Below are positions 18,301 through 26,832 of a DNA stretch of 64,000 nt, piece by piece. The DNA lies in assembly GCF_030581005.1 (NCBI RefSeq), contig NZ_JAUQSX010000005.1, positions 310,001-374,000 of the forward strand, written 5' to 3'. A program made the position numbers and the translations under genes. The notes under the pieces are model-generated. The model was given only the letters and a program-made list of their open reading frames with translations. It had not been told where the DNA came from and searched no databases. Source of the DNA: Hymenobacter mellowenesis (GTDB lineage Bacteria; Bacteroidota; Bacteroidia; Cytophagales; Hymenobacteraceae). Within the stretch, counting starts at the first letter, position 1, and every line of letters begins with the position of its first letter.

Positions 18301-19303
18301 TCTGGGCTACGTGGGCATTCCGTTTTTCGACTCGGAGAAGGAGCTGAATACCAAGCTCACGGAGCTGTTCACCACCATTCTCAACATCTTCACGCCGATG
18401 TTTCTGCTGTTTCTGGGGCTGGCGTATGTGGCGGCCCGGCAGCTTACGGCGCCCCTTAAGCTTATCACCGAAAAGCTCACCAAAACCACTCTCACCGGCG
18501 AAAACGAACTGCTGGACTACCGCAGCTCCGACGACGAAATCGGTCTGCTGGTGCGCGAGTACAACACCATGCTCACCAAACTGGAAGCCAGCAAGCGCGA
18601 GCTGGCCGCCCAGGAAAAAGAGGCCGCTTGGCGCGAAATGGCCCGGCAAGTAGCCCACGAAATCAAAAACCCGCTCACGCCCATGAAGCTGAGCCTGCAG
18701 TTTTTGCAGAAGGCCATCAACGAGCGGCGGCCGAATGCGGAGGAGCTTATCGGCCGCATCAGTCAGACGCTCATCACCCAGATTGATGTGCTGAGCGACA
18801 TCGCCACCAGTTTCAGCACCTTCACCAACCTGCCCACCATGCGGCCCGAGCGGCTGGACGTGGCCGCCGTGCTGCGCCGCTGCGCCGCCCTGCACCAGCC
18901 CGACGCCAGCGACGGCGCCCTGGACCTGAGCCTGCCCCCCGACGCCGAAACCGGCCGCTACGTGGTGTATGCCGACGAAAACCTGCTGGTGCGCACCTTC
19001 AATAACCTGCTTATCAACGCTCGCCAGGCCGTGCCGGAAGGCCGCGAGCCGCACATCGATGTGTCGTTGGCGCCGGTGAATGGCAGCAGCGTGCGCGTGG
19101 TCATCCGCGACAACGGCGCGGGCATTCCCGACGAAGTGCGCGAGAAAGTGTTCGTGCCCAATTTCACCACCAAGGAAACCGGCTCGGGCATTGGGCTGGC
19201 CGTGGCCAAGCGCGGTATCGAAAGCGCGGGCGGCAAAATCTGGTTTGAAACCGAAGTGGGGGAGGGTACCAATTTCTTTATCGAATTGCCCTTGGCCGGC
19301 TAA
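15380..19303 (+). CDS. Large NtrY-like membrane sensor histidine kinase
   Basis: Up to 1307 aa, far longer than a typical kinase. No ATG opens the frame: the start is TTG 15380 or GTG 15413. In order: a first helix (about 15-35) with a short periplasmic domain; a bundle of about eight helices (about 220-490); an extracytoplasmic domain (about 500-745); a hairpin of two helices (about 750-810); a second extracytoplasmic domain (about 815-1000); a helix; HAMP (about 1015-1075); HisKA with VAHEIKNPL near 1090; and a HATPase with NNLLINARQAV, DNGAGIPDE and GSGIGLAV. All catalytic boxes are intact. The HisKA-HATPase part resembles NtrY. No response regulator gene is adjacent. Confidence 0.88.
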   Translation: MLRTSTPSGKIVVSGAAWRRLPWLLLLGAAVCFIGGYLASRYAHAPGVVQRTDVARLQQLVRTAENQARREADTVAARLPRGNYSFRQLLAQTTFPTCILENGTLRYWSDAALRPEAEAISTVSEQLIETSVGQTTGSSFLLLRRMAGRFTILTYVPLVRHYGIKNRYLSEGDEQALFRGLELKVVADSAGAGRARFEAADGHYLFSIESLQPNPLTGQYVPLALLSIGSLLYAAGWLLLALRWWRGRRAGAAVAALVAPLAVLRWALLYLGLPFSFIELPLFDPRVYTATWWAPSLGDLLLDALLALLVAAAGVALWRHWGVLGRVRAPRKPSGQLLAAAGLGVAFCGWLAALFVYYTTVFGSSQLSLDVSRNLQVTGFWLLLALATLLHTAAWLVGFFGLTQLAGALLQHVPRRALLLGPALVALPVLGVGVAWGLPWVLLIGVLLLFASLVRSAGLQAAPTTGSYQSTILIVLLLALTSATGALALYAHFEKQLLIDKQRLAGNMLIDNDLQGEFLLGERMREIAADPFVRRSLSAAFGRPEVVRQRVSRQYLGDYFDKYESTITLYDEAGDPIGAPTGTPGLVAARTELEHNAAPTDQKGVYLVNSANPFSSRRYVAYIIVPGTRVNGIGLPLGAVRVELTLKKLTTYSVLPELLVDQKFFQPGLATELSYAGYDRGRLVYSEGDFDYANRLPEALLADTTSRLYVGGLSRRGYHHLAVQGSHARTVVVTTATYSVGDWLANFSFQFLLSSFFWLLMAGIVLLLRGRAAARLQLNFSTRIQLLLNVGIVVPLLVVSIATASQLIDSYKRDLSHTYERRGQLALESLRRQRHLLNDSSARPTLAVLARNVAALTETDLNLYDAHGELLASSQPLIFDAGLLGPLLNPQAMVALDERNRPRALLTEKAGSLSFNALYLPVRASAGEVVVTDLAGHALAHGGLGKERRVSATPEFDDDDGSSEDEVAMPTGPILGYVGIPFFDSEKELNTKLTELFTTILNIFTPMFLLFLGLAYVAARQLTAPLKLITEKLTKTTLTGENELLDYRSSDDEIGLLVREYNTMLTKLEASKRELAAQEKEAAWREMARQVAHEIKNPLTPMKLSLQFLQKAINERRPNAEELIGRISQTLITQIDVLSDIATSFSTFTNLPTMRPERLDVAAVLRRCAALHQPDASDGALDLSLPPDAETGRYVVYADENLLVRTFNNLLINARQAVPEGREPHIDVSLAPVNGSSVRVVIRDNGAGIPDEVREKVFVPNFTTKETGSGIGLAVAKRGIESAGGKIWFETEVGEGTNFFIELPLAG

Positions 19304-19335
19304 AAGGCCCTGAAAGCAGCTTAAAGAATAGGTGT

Positions 19336-19381
19336 GTCGAAACAGTTGTCATCCTGCGCTCGGGCTGACAACTGTTTCGAC
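19336..19381. repeat. Perfect 16-bp inverted repeat in a convergent spacer
   Basis: Arms 19336-19351 and 19366-19381 are exact reverse complements around a 14-nt loop. It lies 32 bp after the kinase stop and just before a separate terminator hairpin. It has no T-run, so it is more likely an RNA-stabilising hairpin or a repeat remnant than the terminator itself. Confidence 0.7.
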
Positions 19382-19399
19382 CTCCTAATCTTCATTATA

Positions 19400-19434
19400 A
19401 AAAAGCCCTGCCGACACTATCAGCAGGACTTTTT
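19400..19434. terminator. Bidirectional terminator between convergent genes
   Basis: A 12-bp stem with one mismatch (19400-19411 with 19423-19434), flanked by A-run and T-run, so it can act in both directions between the kinase gene and the T9SS propeller gene. Confidence 0.8.
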
Positions 19435-19451
19435 AGCGCGCTTCGTGGATA

Positions 19452-22025
19452 TTATTCTACGACCAGGTGGGTGGTGGCGCTGCCGCAGCGCACGGTGTAA
19501 ACGCCGGTGGGCAAGCCCCGCAGCTCAAGTGCCAGCTGCGGGGCGTGCGCGGGCAGGCTGGCCGAGCGCACCAGCTGGCCCAAGGCGTTGAAAACCTGAA
19601 CCAATCGCACTTGCGGCTCCGCGGGCAAATGCAGCGTGACGGTGGCCGTGGCGGGGTTTGGAACTAGCTGCAACGGAGCCGTGGGGACGGTGGCCGCGCG
19701 GGTGGCAGAAAGTAGGCTGGTGTCGTAAATACCGAAGAAGTTCATGCCGCGGCTGTAGTCGCCGGTGGATTCGAAGATGCCACCCACGTAAAGCCGATTG
19801 TTCGCCCCAACTGCCATGGAACGGCCGAGGCCGTTGACGCCAGTGCCCAGGGCCGTCCAGGCCGTGCCGTTCCAGCGGGCCACTCCCTGGGAGGCCACCC
19901 CGCCCGCCACGTAGAAAGTGCCGCCCGCGTAGAGACTATTTCCGACGAGCAGCAGGGCGTCGGCCTCGTTGGTGAGGCCGGCCCCCAAGGGGCCCCAGGC
20001 GGTGCCATTCCAGCGGGCTATGTAACTGGTGGCTACGCCGCCGGCTTGCTGGAAATAGCCGCCCGCGTACACCTCGCCCGCGGCGGAAGCGGCCACCGCG
20101 TAGACGGGGCCGCTGGTGCCCTGTCCCAGCGGGCTCCAGTTGCTGCCATCCCAGCGGGCCACGTTGCTGGCCCCGATGCCCCCGACGCTCTGAAAAATGC
20201 CGCCTACGTAAAGGGTGGAACCCACCGCGGCCAAGGCCACCACCACGCCGTTGGTGCCCGTGCTCAGGCCGTGCCAGGCCTGGCCGTCCCAGCGGGCAAT
20301 GCTGGGGGCGGCTACGCTGCCGGCCGCGTCGAAACTGCCGCCGGCGTACACCTCGCCCGTGTTCGTCGTAGCCAGGGCAATAACCACGTAGTTGGGGTTG
20401 TAGGCCAGGGAACTGGTCAGGCCCGCGCCCAGGGCGCTCCAGGTGGTGCCATCCCAGCGGGCGATGTTGTTGGCCGGTACGCCGCCGGCACTGGTGAAGC
20501 TGCCGGCCACGTACACCGCCGAGCCGGCTACGGCAATGGCCCGCACCCCGCCGTTGATGCCGGTGCCCAGCGAGTGCCAGGCGGTGCCGTCCCAGCGGGC
20601 TACCTTGTTGGCCGGCACGCTGCCCGCCCGGGTGAAGATGCCGCCGACGTACACATCGGAGCCGGAAACCGCGACGGCCGAGATAAAATTATCGGTTCCG
20701 AGGCTCATGGCGTTCCACGCGCCGCTGCTCCAGCGGGCGGCCCCGTCCACGGCCAAGTCGCCGGCCCGGTTAAAGTCGCCCCCTGCGTAAACATCGGCGT
20801 TGAGCGTAGCCAACGCCAGCACAAAAGTGGTTCCCGTTGAGCCAAACATGCTAGTGCCCAAGGCGGTCCATCTGGTGCCGTTCCAGCAGGCCACGTTGCG
20901 GGCGGCCAGCGTGCCCGCGGTGGTAAAAATGCCCCCGACGTAAATATTCGACCCGGCTACTGCGAGGGCACAGACGGGGCCGCTAGTGCCTTCGTCCAGG
21001 TTCAGCAGAAAATTGCCGTTCCAACGAAGAATGCAGTGGTAGGGGCGGCCAAGGCTGGTGTTCCAATAAAAACTGCCGCCCACGTACACATCCGGGCCCG
21101 CCACGGCCAGGGCGTACACGTCGCCGCCCTGCACGCCGGGGCCCATGTTGGTCCACCCATTGCCGGTCCAGATGGCCAGCTTGTTGGCGCCACTAAAATT
21201 GCCAACTTGCGTGAAGGCGCCGCCGACGTACACGTTCGACCCGGCCGCCGCCAGGGCGTACACGGTGTTGTCGACGCCGCCGCCCACGGTCGCCCAGGTC
21301 GTGCCGTTCCACTCCGCCAGCCGGCCGGCGGCCGTGTTGCCAGACTGGGTAAAGCTGCCGCCGGCGTACAGGTTGGTGCCGGTGGCCGCCAGCGCATACA
21401 CCGCGTCGTTCAGGCCCTGGCCCAGCGCGCTCCACGCCGTGCCGTTCCATTTGGCTACGCGGCTGGCCGGTTGGCCGCCGGCCTGGGTGAAGTCCCCGCC
21501 CACGTACAGGTCGGTGCCCCAAAACACCAGTGCCCTGACGTCGTCATTGACACCGGCGCCCAGCGGGTGCCAGGAGGTGCCATCCCAACGGGCCACATTG
21601 CGGGCATCGACTCCGCCGGCGGTGGTGAACGTCCCGCCCACGTAAATATCAGCGCCCTGCACCACCATGGCCATGATGGTCCCATTGGTGCCGGAGGCGC
21701 CGAAGCCTTGCTGCCACTTCTCATCGCCCGCGCCCTGCACCCCGGCGGGCCGAAACACCGGTTTGCCATCCGGGGCCGTGCGCAGCCGGAAGCCGGCCGC
21801 ATCGAAGGAGCCGCTAGCGCCGGCCCGCAGGGTGCCGTCGGGGTTCAGCGCCTGGGCCAGTGCTACCGGGGCATTGGGGCCGCCGGGCATTGGCCCCGCG
21901 GCCGGCCCACTACCGGCCCAGGCGCTGGCGGTGCCAGCCAACAGGCAGAGCCACAGAAAATTGATGGCAATAATGAGATGACGCCGGTGAAAGGGAAGGA
22001 GGGTAGAATGATGCATAAAGGGCAT
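19452..22025 (-). CDS. Secreted 14-repeat propeller-like protein with T9SS sorting domain
   Basis: An 857-aa protein: signal peptide (about 1-36), a short linker, then about fourteen repeats of 45-50 residues, each built on YVGGSFTxAGG, a name-like segment, xxARWDGTxWxxLGxG. The last ~75 residues (LQLVPNPATATVTLHLP to the C-terminus, ending HLVVE) are a type A T9SS C-terminal domain, so the protein should be exported and attached to the cell surface or released. The repeat resembles propeller repeats of surface proteins such as Rax2-like domains; fourteen units would fit two seven-bladed propellers. Function unknown. ATG 22025 or ATG 22016 could start it. Confidence 0.85.
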   Translation of the reverse strand: MPFMHHSTLLPFHRRHLIIAINFLWLCLLAGTASAWAGSGPAAGPMPGGPNAPVALAQALNPDGTLRAGASGSFDAAGFRLRTAPDGKPVFRPAGVQGAGDEKWQQGFGASGTNGTIMAMVVQGADIYVGGTFTTAGGVDARNVARWDGTSWHPLGAGVNDDVRALVFWGTDLYVGGDFTQAGGQPASRVAKWNGTAWSALGQGLNDAVYALAATGTNLYAGGSFTQSGNTAAGRLAEWNGTTWATVGGGVDNTVYALAAAGSNVYVGGAFTQVGNFSGANKLAIWTGNGWTNMGPGVQGGDVYALAVAGPDVYVGGSFYWNTSLGRPYHCILRWNGNFLLNLDEGTSGPVCALAVAGSNIYVGGIFTTAGTLAARNVACWNGTRWTALGTSMFGSTGTTFVLALATLNADVYAGGDFNRAGDLAVDGAARWSSGAWNAMSLGTDNFISAVAVSGSDVYVGGIFTRAGSVPANKVARWDGTAWHSLGTGINGGVRAIAVAGSAVYVAGSFTSAGGVPANNIARWDGTTWSALGAGLTSSLAYNPNYVVIALATTNTGEVYAGGSFDAAGSVAAPSIARWDGQAWHGLSTGTNGVVVALAAVGSTLYVGGIFQSVGGIGASNVARWDGSNWSPLGQGTSGPVYAVAASAAGEVYAGGYFQQAGGVATSYIARWNGTAWGPLGAGLTNEADALLLVGNSLYAGGTFYVAGGVASQGVARWNGTAWTALGTGVNGLGRSMAVGANNRLYVGGIFESTGDYSRGMNFFGIYDTSLLSATRAATVPTAPLQLVPNPATATVTLHLPAEPQVRLVQVFNALGQLVRSASLPAHAPQLALELRGLPTGVYTVRCGSATTHLVVE

Positions 22026-22050
22026 TCATGAAGTGAGCCGGAATGGCCGC

Positions 22051-22080
22051 CAAAGTTCTGATTTATTGGCCACTTAGCAA
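22051..22080 (-). promoter_or_regulatory. Possible promoter of the propeller-protein gene
   Basis: On the minus strand TTG (22078-22080) is followed after 19 nt by GAACTTTG (22051-22058), 7 of 8 to the expected TAnnTTTG pattern. The leader to ATG 22025 would be about 20 nt. Confidence 0.4.
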
Positions 22081-22279
22081 TGCCAGGAAATTAAGTTTAC
22101 ACAAACGGCGAAGCTGGCCCCGTTTTGGCTGGCCGAAGCATGACCGTGCAAGGTAAAAAGCGCTGCGTTTTGCCCCCAGGGAGCCGTAGCGCACCGGAAC
22201 ACACGCCGCCCGATAGCGGCGGCGCCAGGCACGAAACCCGTTCTTTCCGCGTTACTGCGCCACTCCCGACCTTTACCGC

Positions 22280-25200
22280 ATGATTCGCCGCCTACGCCTG
22301 TGCTTCCCCCTCGCGGGCCTGCTCTTCGCGGCGCTATTGTTTCTAAACCAGGCGGCAGCGGCCCAAACCCGCCCGGCCACAACCGGCCAGGCGCCGCCGC
22401 CCAGCACCCGGCGCTGCCGCTGGGTGCGCCTGGCGCCGGGCCGCGACACCACTTATTTCAAACTAACGGACACGCTCACGGTGGTGCCCTCGTCCGTCAT
22501 CGCCCAGCGGCGCGGGCTGGATTATGACGGCCGTACCGACCGGTTTCGCTGGGTGCGACCGGCCCCGCGCGACAGCAGCGGCGCGCCGCTGGCCGATTCG
22601 CTGGAAGTGTGCTACCGGGTGCTGCCGCTGCGCCTCACGGCCGCGCGCTACCGCCGGCCCATCGGGCTGATGGACAGCCTGAGCTTCCGCAAATCCATGT
22701 TTAACATGGAAGATTTTTCGGTGAAAGAGCAGATTCTGAGCACGCCGGGCATCAACAAAACCGGAAACCTGGCGCGGGGCATCAGCTTCGGCAACACCCA
22801 GAACGTGTTTGTGAATTCGGCCCTGAACCTGCAACTCGAAGGCAAGCTGGCCGAAAACATCAACCTCACGGCCGCCATTTCCGACCAGAATGTGCCCTTC
22901 CAGCCCGAGGGCAACACTCAGCAGCTGCAGCAGTTCGACAAAATTTACATCACCCTCACCAACCCCAACTGGAGCCTGACGGCCGGCGACGTGGTGTTGC
23001 GCAACAAGCCCGATTACTTTCTGCGCTACTACAAAAACATTCAGGGCGCGGCGGCCGAGGCCAATTTTGGCCCGCCCATCGTCGGCCTGGCCGGCACCGG
23101 CGCCGCGCAGGGCGTGTCGAATGCGACGTTTCTGAATGGCATGCAGGGCCAGGTGGTGAACGGCAGTCTGCCCGCCGGGCCAGGCAACACCACCGCCCCG
23201 GCCACGCTCAACCCGCCCGCCATCAGCCAACCCCAGCTGACGGACCCCAACCGGCAGGGCAGCACCGGCGCGGCCCCGCCGCTGCCTCAGGGCGATGCCG
23301 CGCCCGTGGCCGGTGCCTCCGTGAATAGCGGCGGCGTGCGCAAGGGCCTGGTGTGGCGCTCCTCCACGGCCATCGCCGGCGGAGTAGCTAAGGGCAAGTT
23401 CGCCAGCATCGACGTACCGCCCATCGACAACGTGCAGGGGCCGTACCGCCTCACCGGGCCCAACGGCGAGCCCTACATCATTGTGCTGGCCAACTCGGAG
23501 AAAGTGTACCTCGACGGCCGCCTGCAAAGCCGGGGCTTCGATGCCGACTATACCATCGACTACAACCTGGCCGAAGTCACCTTCACGCCGCGTCACTTCA
23601 TCACGCGCAATTCGCGCATCAAAATTGACTTCGAATACTCGGACCTGAACTACTCCCGCTCGCTCGTCACGGCCAGCCACTACCAGCAACTGGGCCGCCT
23701 GAGCGTGCACGGCAATTTTTACCAGGAAGCTGACAACCCCAATAACCCCCTCAATATCAGCCTGCAGGACACTACCCTCGTGCGCCAGCTGACGCAGGCT
23801 GGCAACGTGGGCGTGGCCGCCGTGGCGGGCGGCGACTCGACGGCCTACAACCGACGCATTGTGCAGTACCACCGCGAGTTTCGGGCGGTGGCGGGGCGGC
23901 GCGTGCCGGTGTTTACCTACGTGGGCGCCGATACGCCGGTGGACTCCGTGCGCGGCTCCTACACGGTGCTATTTACGGACGTGGGGCAGGGCAATGGCGA
24001 CTACGAGCGCAGCACCAATGCGCGCTTCCAGAACACCAACGGCACGGTGTACGAATACGTGGAGCCCGGCAAAGGCCGCTACCTGCCCATCCGGCGCATT
24101 GCCACGCCGTTGCGCAAGCAACTGGTGACCGGCGGTGTGAGCTACCAGGTGGACAGCAGCACGACGGTGTTTGTAGACGCCGCTCACTCGCGGCTCGACC
24201 GCAACCGCTTTTCCTCGGCCAGCGACCAGGACGGGGCCGTGCGCGTGGGCTACGTGATGCAGGACCGCCGCCTGCCCGCCGCCCTGGCCGGCGGCGCGCT
24301 GCGCGGCTACCGCCTGCGCTCGACGTTGGACTACGAGTACACCGGCAAACGCTTTTCGCCGATTGACCGCTACCGCGACGTGGAGTTTGAGCGCAACTGG
24401 AGCAACGGCAGCACCCAGCAGAGCACCGGTGTGGCCTCGGTGGCGCGCGAAGATAACATCTTTAATTTCAGCGTGGGCGCGGCGAAGGATTTTAATAACA
24501 ACGTGAATTATCGCCTGAGCCGGCGCTACCGGCCGGGCGAGGTGAGCGGCCTGCAGCACTGGCTGGACGCGGCCCAGAAGGTGGGCAACGTGGAGCTGCG
24601 CGGCTCGCTGTTCGTGCTGAATTCGGACGCCGGGCGTTTCCATTCCAGCTGGGCGCGGGGCGAGGCCACGGGGCGCCTGGTGGGCGGGCGCGTGGTGCCG
24701 GGCTACACCTATCGGTTCGATAAAAACCGCGTCAGCTCGACCAGTACCGACACCATTCGCTCGGCCAACTATTTCGACGAGCACAACATCTTCCTGCAAA
24801 GCCGCGACTCGGCCCGCACCCAGTTCCGGCTCGACTACAGCTACCGGCGCGACCAGACGCCCAACAAGGAGCAAACCGCCCTGCAAAGCCGCGGCACCGC
24901 CCAAACCTGGCAGGGCACCATGGCCGCCCGCCTGAGCAAAACCCAGGACCTGCGCCTGCTGGCCACCTACCGCGACATCGACTCGCTGGGCTTGGCCCGC
25001 AACCGCACCGTGCTGGGCCAGGTGTTCTACAACGCTAGCCTGCTCCAAAACCAGATTCGCTCCGAGCTGAACTACAGCGTGGCCACTGGCCGCGAATTGA
25101 AGCGTGATTACTCCTTCCTGGCCGTGCCCGCCGGGCAGGGCACCCACTACTACGCCGGCGACCTCAACGGCAACCTGCGCGAGGACAAGGAGGAGTTTTT

Positions 25201-26173
25201 CGAGGCTCAGACGCCCGACGCACAGTACCGCACCTACATTAAGGTGTACTTGCCCACCACCGACTACATCACGGCTTTCACCAACCGCCTGAGCTACCGC
25301 CTCACCGCGGCGGCCCCGCGCGGCTGGCGCGAAGCCGGCGGCTGGAAAGCGGCCGCCTCGCGCTTCGCCACCCTCACCAGCATCACCGTCGACCGCCGCA
25401 CCACCGACCCGCGGCTGCTTTCGCGCCTCAGCCCCTTCAGTTACGACAAGGAGGACGACCAGCTGCTGGCCTTCAATCAGTTGTTTCGGAACACGCTGTA
25501 TTTCAACCGCTCCAACCCGGTGTTCGGGGGCGAGTTCACGGTGCAGCAAACCCAGCAGAAAACCTTGGTGGCCCAGGGCACGCAGGGCTTCGATTTGCGC
25601 AACCTCAGCACCCAGAGCCTGCTGCTGCGCCGCACGCTGGCCACCTCGTTCACGGGCCGCCTCACGGCCACGCGCGACATCCGCGAGGCCACCAGCAGCT
25701 ACCTGCTCACCCGCAACTATCGCCTGCTGATTTACACCGTGCAGCCCGAAATCAGCTACCAGCCCTCGCCCAGCCTGCGCTTCACGGGCACCTACCTGCG
25801 CACCCACAAGCAGAATACCCTCACCGCCGACCTGCCTACGCTGCCCACCCCCACGCCCGCCCAAACCAACCCCGGCATATTCGACGAGCTGGGCATCGAA
25901 ACCCGCGTGAGCCAGGTGAACAAGCGCACCATCACGGCCGCTACGCGCTACACCCGCGTGCAGTTCAACGTGGCCCGGCCCGAAGACCTCAACTCCGTGG
26001 TCGCCATCGAAATCCTCAACGCCCTGCGCCCCGGCAGCAACTTCACCTGGAACCTGAACATCGAGCAGCGCCTGAGCAACGGCCTGAATATCACCCTGGC
26101 CTACGACGGCCGCAAAGCCCAGGGGCTCAACGCAGTGCACACCGGGCGCATGCAGGTGGCGGTGCTGTTTTAA
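22280..26173 (+). CDS. Very large outer-membrane beta-barrel protein
   Basis: A 1297-aa protein with a signal peptide (about 1-28, cut near AAAQT). No enzymatic motif is visible. Residues ~140-240 hold GINKTGNLARGISFGNTQNV and repeated strands like LQLEGKLAENINLTAAISD. Near residue 400 is EKVYLDGRLQSRGFDADYTI followed by a DYNLAEVTFTPR motif, a pattern seen in several large bacterial surface proteins. Residues ~440-1297 alternate polar and hydrophobic residues as in transmembrane beta strands, and the protein ends in VAVLF with a C-terminal Phe, as outer-membrane barrels do. It is divergent from the propeller gene. A Pro/Gly/Ala-rich stretch at ~285-330 looks disordered. I do not recognise a named family. 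Confidence 0.75.
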   Translation: MIRRLRLCFPLAGLLFAALLFLNQAAAAQTRPATTGQAPPPSTRRCRWVRLAPGRDTTYFKLTDTLTVVPSSVIAQRRGLDYDGRTDRFRWVRPAPRDSSGAPLADSLEVCYRVLPLRLTAARYRRPIGLMDSLSFRKSMFNMEDFSVKEQILSTPGINKTGNLARGISFGNTQNVFVNSALNLQLEGKLAENINLTAAISDQNVPFQPEGNTQQLQQFDKIYITLTNPNWSLTAGDVVLRNKPDYFLRYYKNIQGAAAEANFGPPIVGLAGTGAAQGVSNATFLNGMQGQVVNGSLPAGPGNTTAPATLNPPAISQPQLTDPNRQGSTGAAPPLPQGDAAPVAGASVNSGGVRKGLVWRSSTAIAGGVAKGKFASIDVPPIDNVQGPYRLTGPNGEPYIIVLANSEKVYLDGRLQSRGFDADYTIDYNLAEVTFTPRHFITRNSRIKIDFEYSDLNYSRSLVTASHYQQLGRLSVHGNFYQEADNPNNPLNISLQDTTLVRQLTQAGNVGVAAVAGGDSTAYNRRIVQYHREFRAVAGRRVPVFTYVGADTPVDSVRGSYTVLFTDVGQGNGDYERSTNARFQNTNGTVYEYVEPGKGRYLPIRRIATPLRKQLVTGGVSYQVDSSTTVFVDAAHSRLDRNRFSSASDQDGAVRVGYVMQDRRLPAALAGGALRGYRLRSTLDYEYTGKRFSPIDRYRDVEFERNWSNGSTQQSTGVASVAREDNIFNFSVGAAKDFNNNVNYRLSRRYRPGEVSGLQHWLDAAQKVGNVELRGSLFVLNSDAGRFHSSWARGEATGRLVGGRVVPGYTYRFDKNRVSSTSTDTIRSANYFDEHNIFLQSRDSARTQFRLDYSYRRDQTPNKEQTALQSRGTAQTWQGTMAARLSKTQDLRLLATYRDIDSLGLARNRTVLGQVFYNASLLQNQIRSELNYSVATGRELKRDYSFLAVPAGQGTHYYAGDLNGNLREDKEEFFEAQTPDAQYRTYIKVYLPTTDYITAFTNRLSYRLTAAAPRGWREAGGWKAAASRFATLTSITVDRRTTDPRLLSRLSPFSYDKEDDQLLAFNQLFRNTLYFNRSNPVFGGEFTVQQTQQKTLVAQGTQGFDLRNLSTQSLLLRRTLATSFTGRLTATRDIREATSSYLLTRNYRLLIYTVQPEISYQPSPSLRFTGTYLRTHKQNTLTADLPTLPTPTPAQTNPGIFDELGIETRVSQVNKRTITAATRYTRVQFNVARPEDLNSVVAIEILNALRPGSNFTWNLNIEQRLSNGLNITLAYDGRKAQGLNAVHTGRMQVAVLF

Positions 26174-26195
26174 CCAGATTAGCGTTTATGGCAAC

Positions 26196-26801
26196 TCAGG
26201 AATAGGCCATTTTCGCCGCCCGCGCCGCCAGCCCGGCCGTGAGCTCGCGCTGCTTGTAGCATAGCGGCAACGCCGTGCCTGATTGAAACGCCCGCACCGT
26301 AATTTCGGCGCAGGCCCGCGCATCGGATAGGGCGTCGTGGTGGTTGAGCTGGATGCCAAAATGCCCGGCCACGTGGTCGAGTTTGTGACGCTCCAGGTAG
26401 GGCCAGCACACTTTGGCCAGTTTCACCGAGCACAGGCTGTGGAAGGCCGGAATGGGCAGGTCGAAGTCGCGCAGCGTGTATTCGAGCACGCTCACATCAA
26501 AAGCTGAATTGTGAGCCACGACGGGTTGCTCGTACAGGTAAGGCAGCAGGTCGGTCCACACGTCGGCCAGGGTGGGAGCGTCGTGCAGCTGTTCTTCGGC
26601 GATGCCATGTACCTGATAGTTGCGCCAGTCCACTCGCAGCACGCGGGGACGCAGCAGGGTTTGGTATGTTTCCACAATCTGGCCGCCGCGCACCCGCACC
26701 ACGCCCACGGCGCAGGCGCTAGCCCGCTGCTCATTAGCGGTTTCAAAGTCGATGGCCGTGAAATCAAGGTTGGCCAGGGCGCGGGTAATGGCGGTTTTCA
26801 T
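26196..26801 (-). CDS. DnaQ-like 3'-5' exonuclease (RNase T / Pol III epsilon fold)
   Basis: A 201-aa protein with all DEDDh motifs: Exo I DFETA (Asp18, Glu20), Exo II AHNSAFDVSV, and Exo III HHDALSDARAC. These residues bind the two catalytic metal ions for 3'-5' hydrolysis of DNA or RNA. The fold matches the DNA polymerase III epsilon subunit, but as a stand-alone protein it could act in DNA repair or RNA trimming. ATG 26801 is preferred to the in-frame TTG at 26822. It converges with the outer-membrane protein gene with only 22 bp between stops and no clear terminator. Confidence 0.9.
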   Translation of the reverse strand: MKTAITRALANLDFTAIDFETANEQRASACAVGVVRVRGGQIVETYQTLLRPRVLRVDWRNYQVHGIAEEQLHDAPTLADVWTDLLPYLYEQPVVAHNSAFDVSVLEYTLRDFDLPIPAFHSLCSVKLAKVCWPYLERHKLDHVAGHFGIQLNHHDALSDARACAEITVRAFQSGTALPLCYKQRELTAGLAARAAKMAYS

Positions 26802-26832
26802 GCTAGCAATATAGCGGGACAAGACACTTCAT

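Noticed and set aside
18038..19054. A 338-aa minus-strand frame opposite the kinase domain
   Set aside because: It lies opposite conserved HisKA and HATPase motifs and has no start context or domain.
19760..21640. Regular repeated DNA in the propeller gene that might look like a CRISPR array or satellite
   Set aside because: The period is about 140 bp, in frame, with coding constraint; it is a protein repeat.
22463..26140. Long minus-strand frames (469 and 723 aa) opposite the large outer-membrane protein gene
   Set aside because: Composition is low-complexity and typical of a reverse-strand shadow; the plus-strand protein has a signal peptide, barrel pattern and proper ending.
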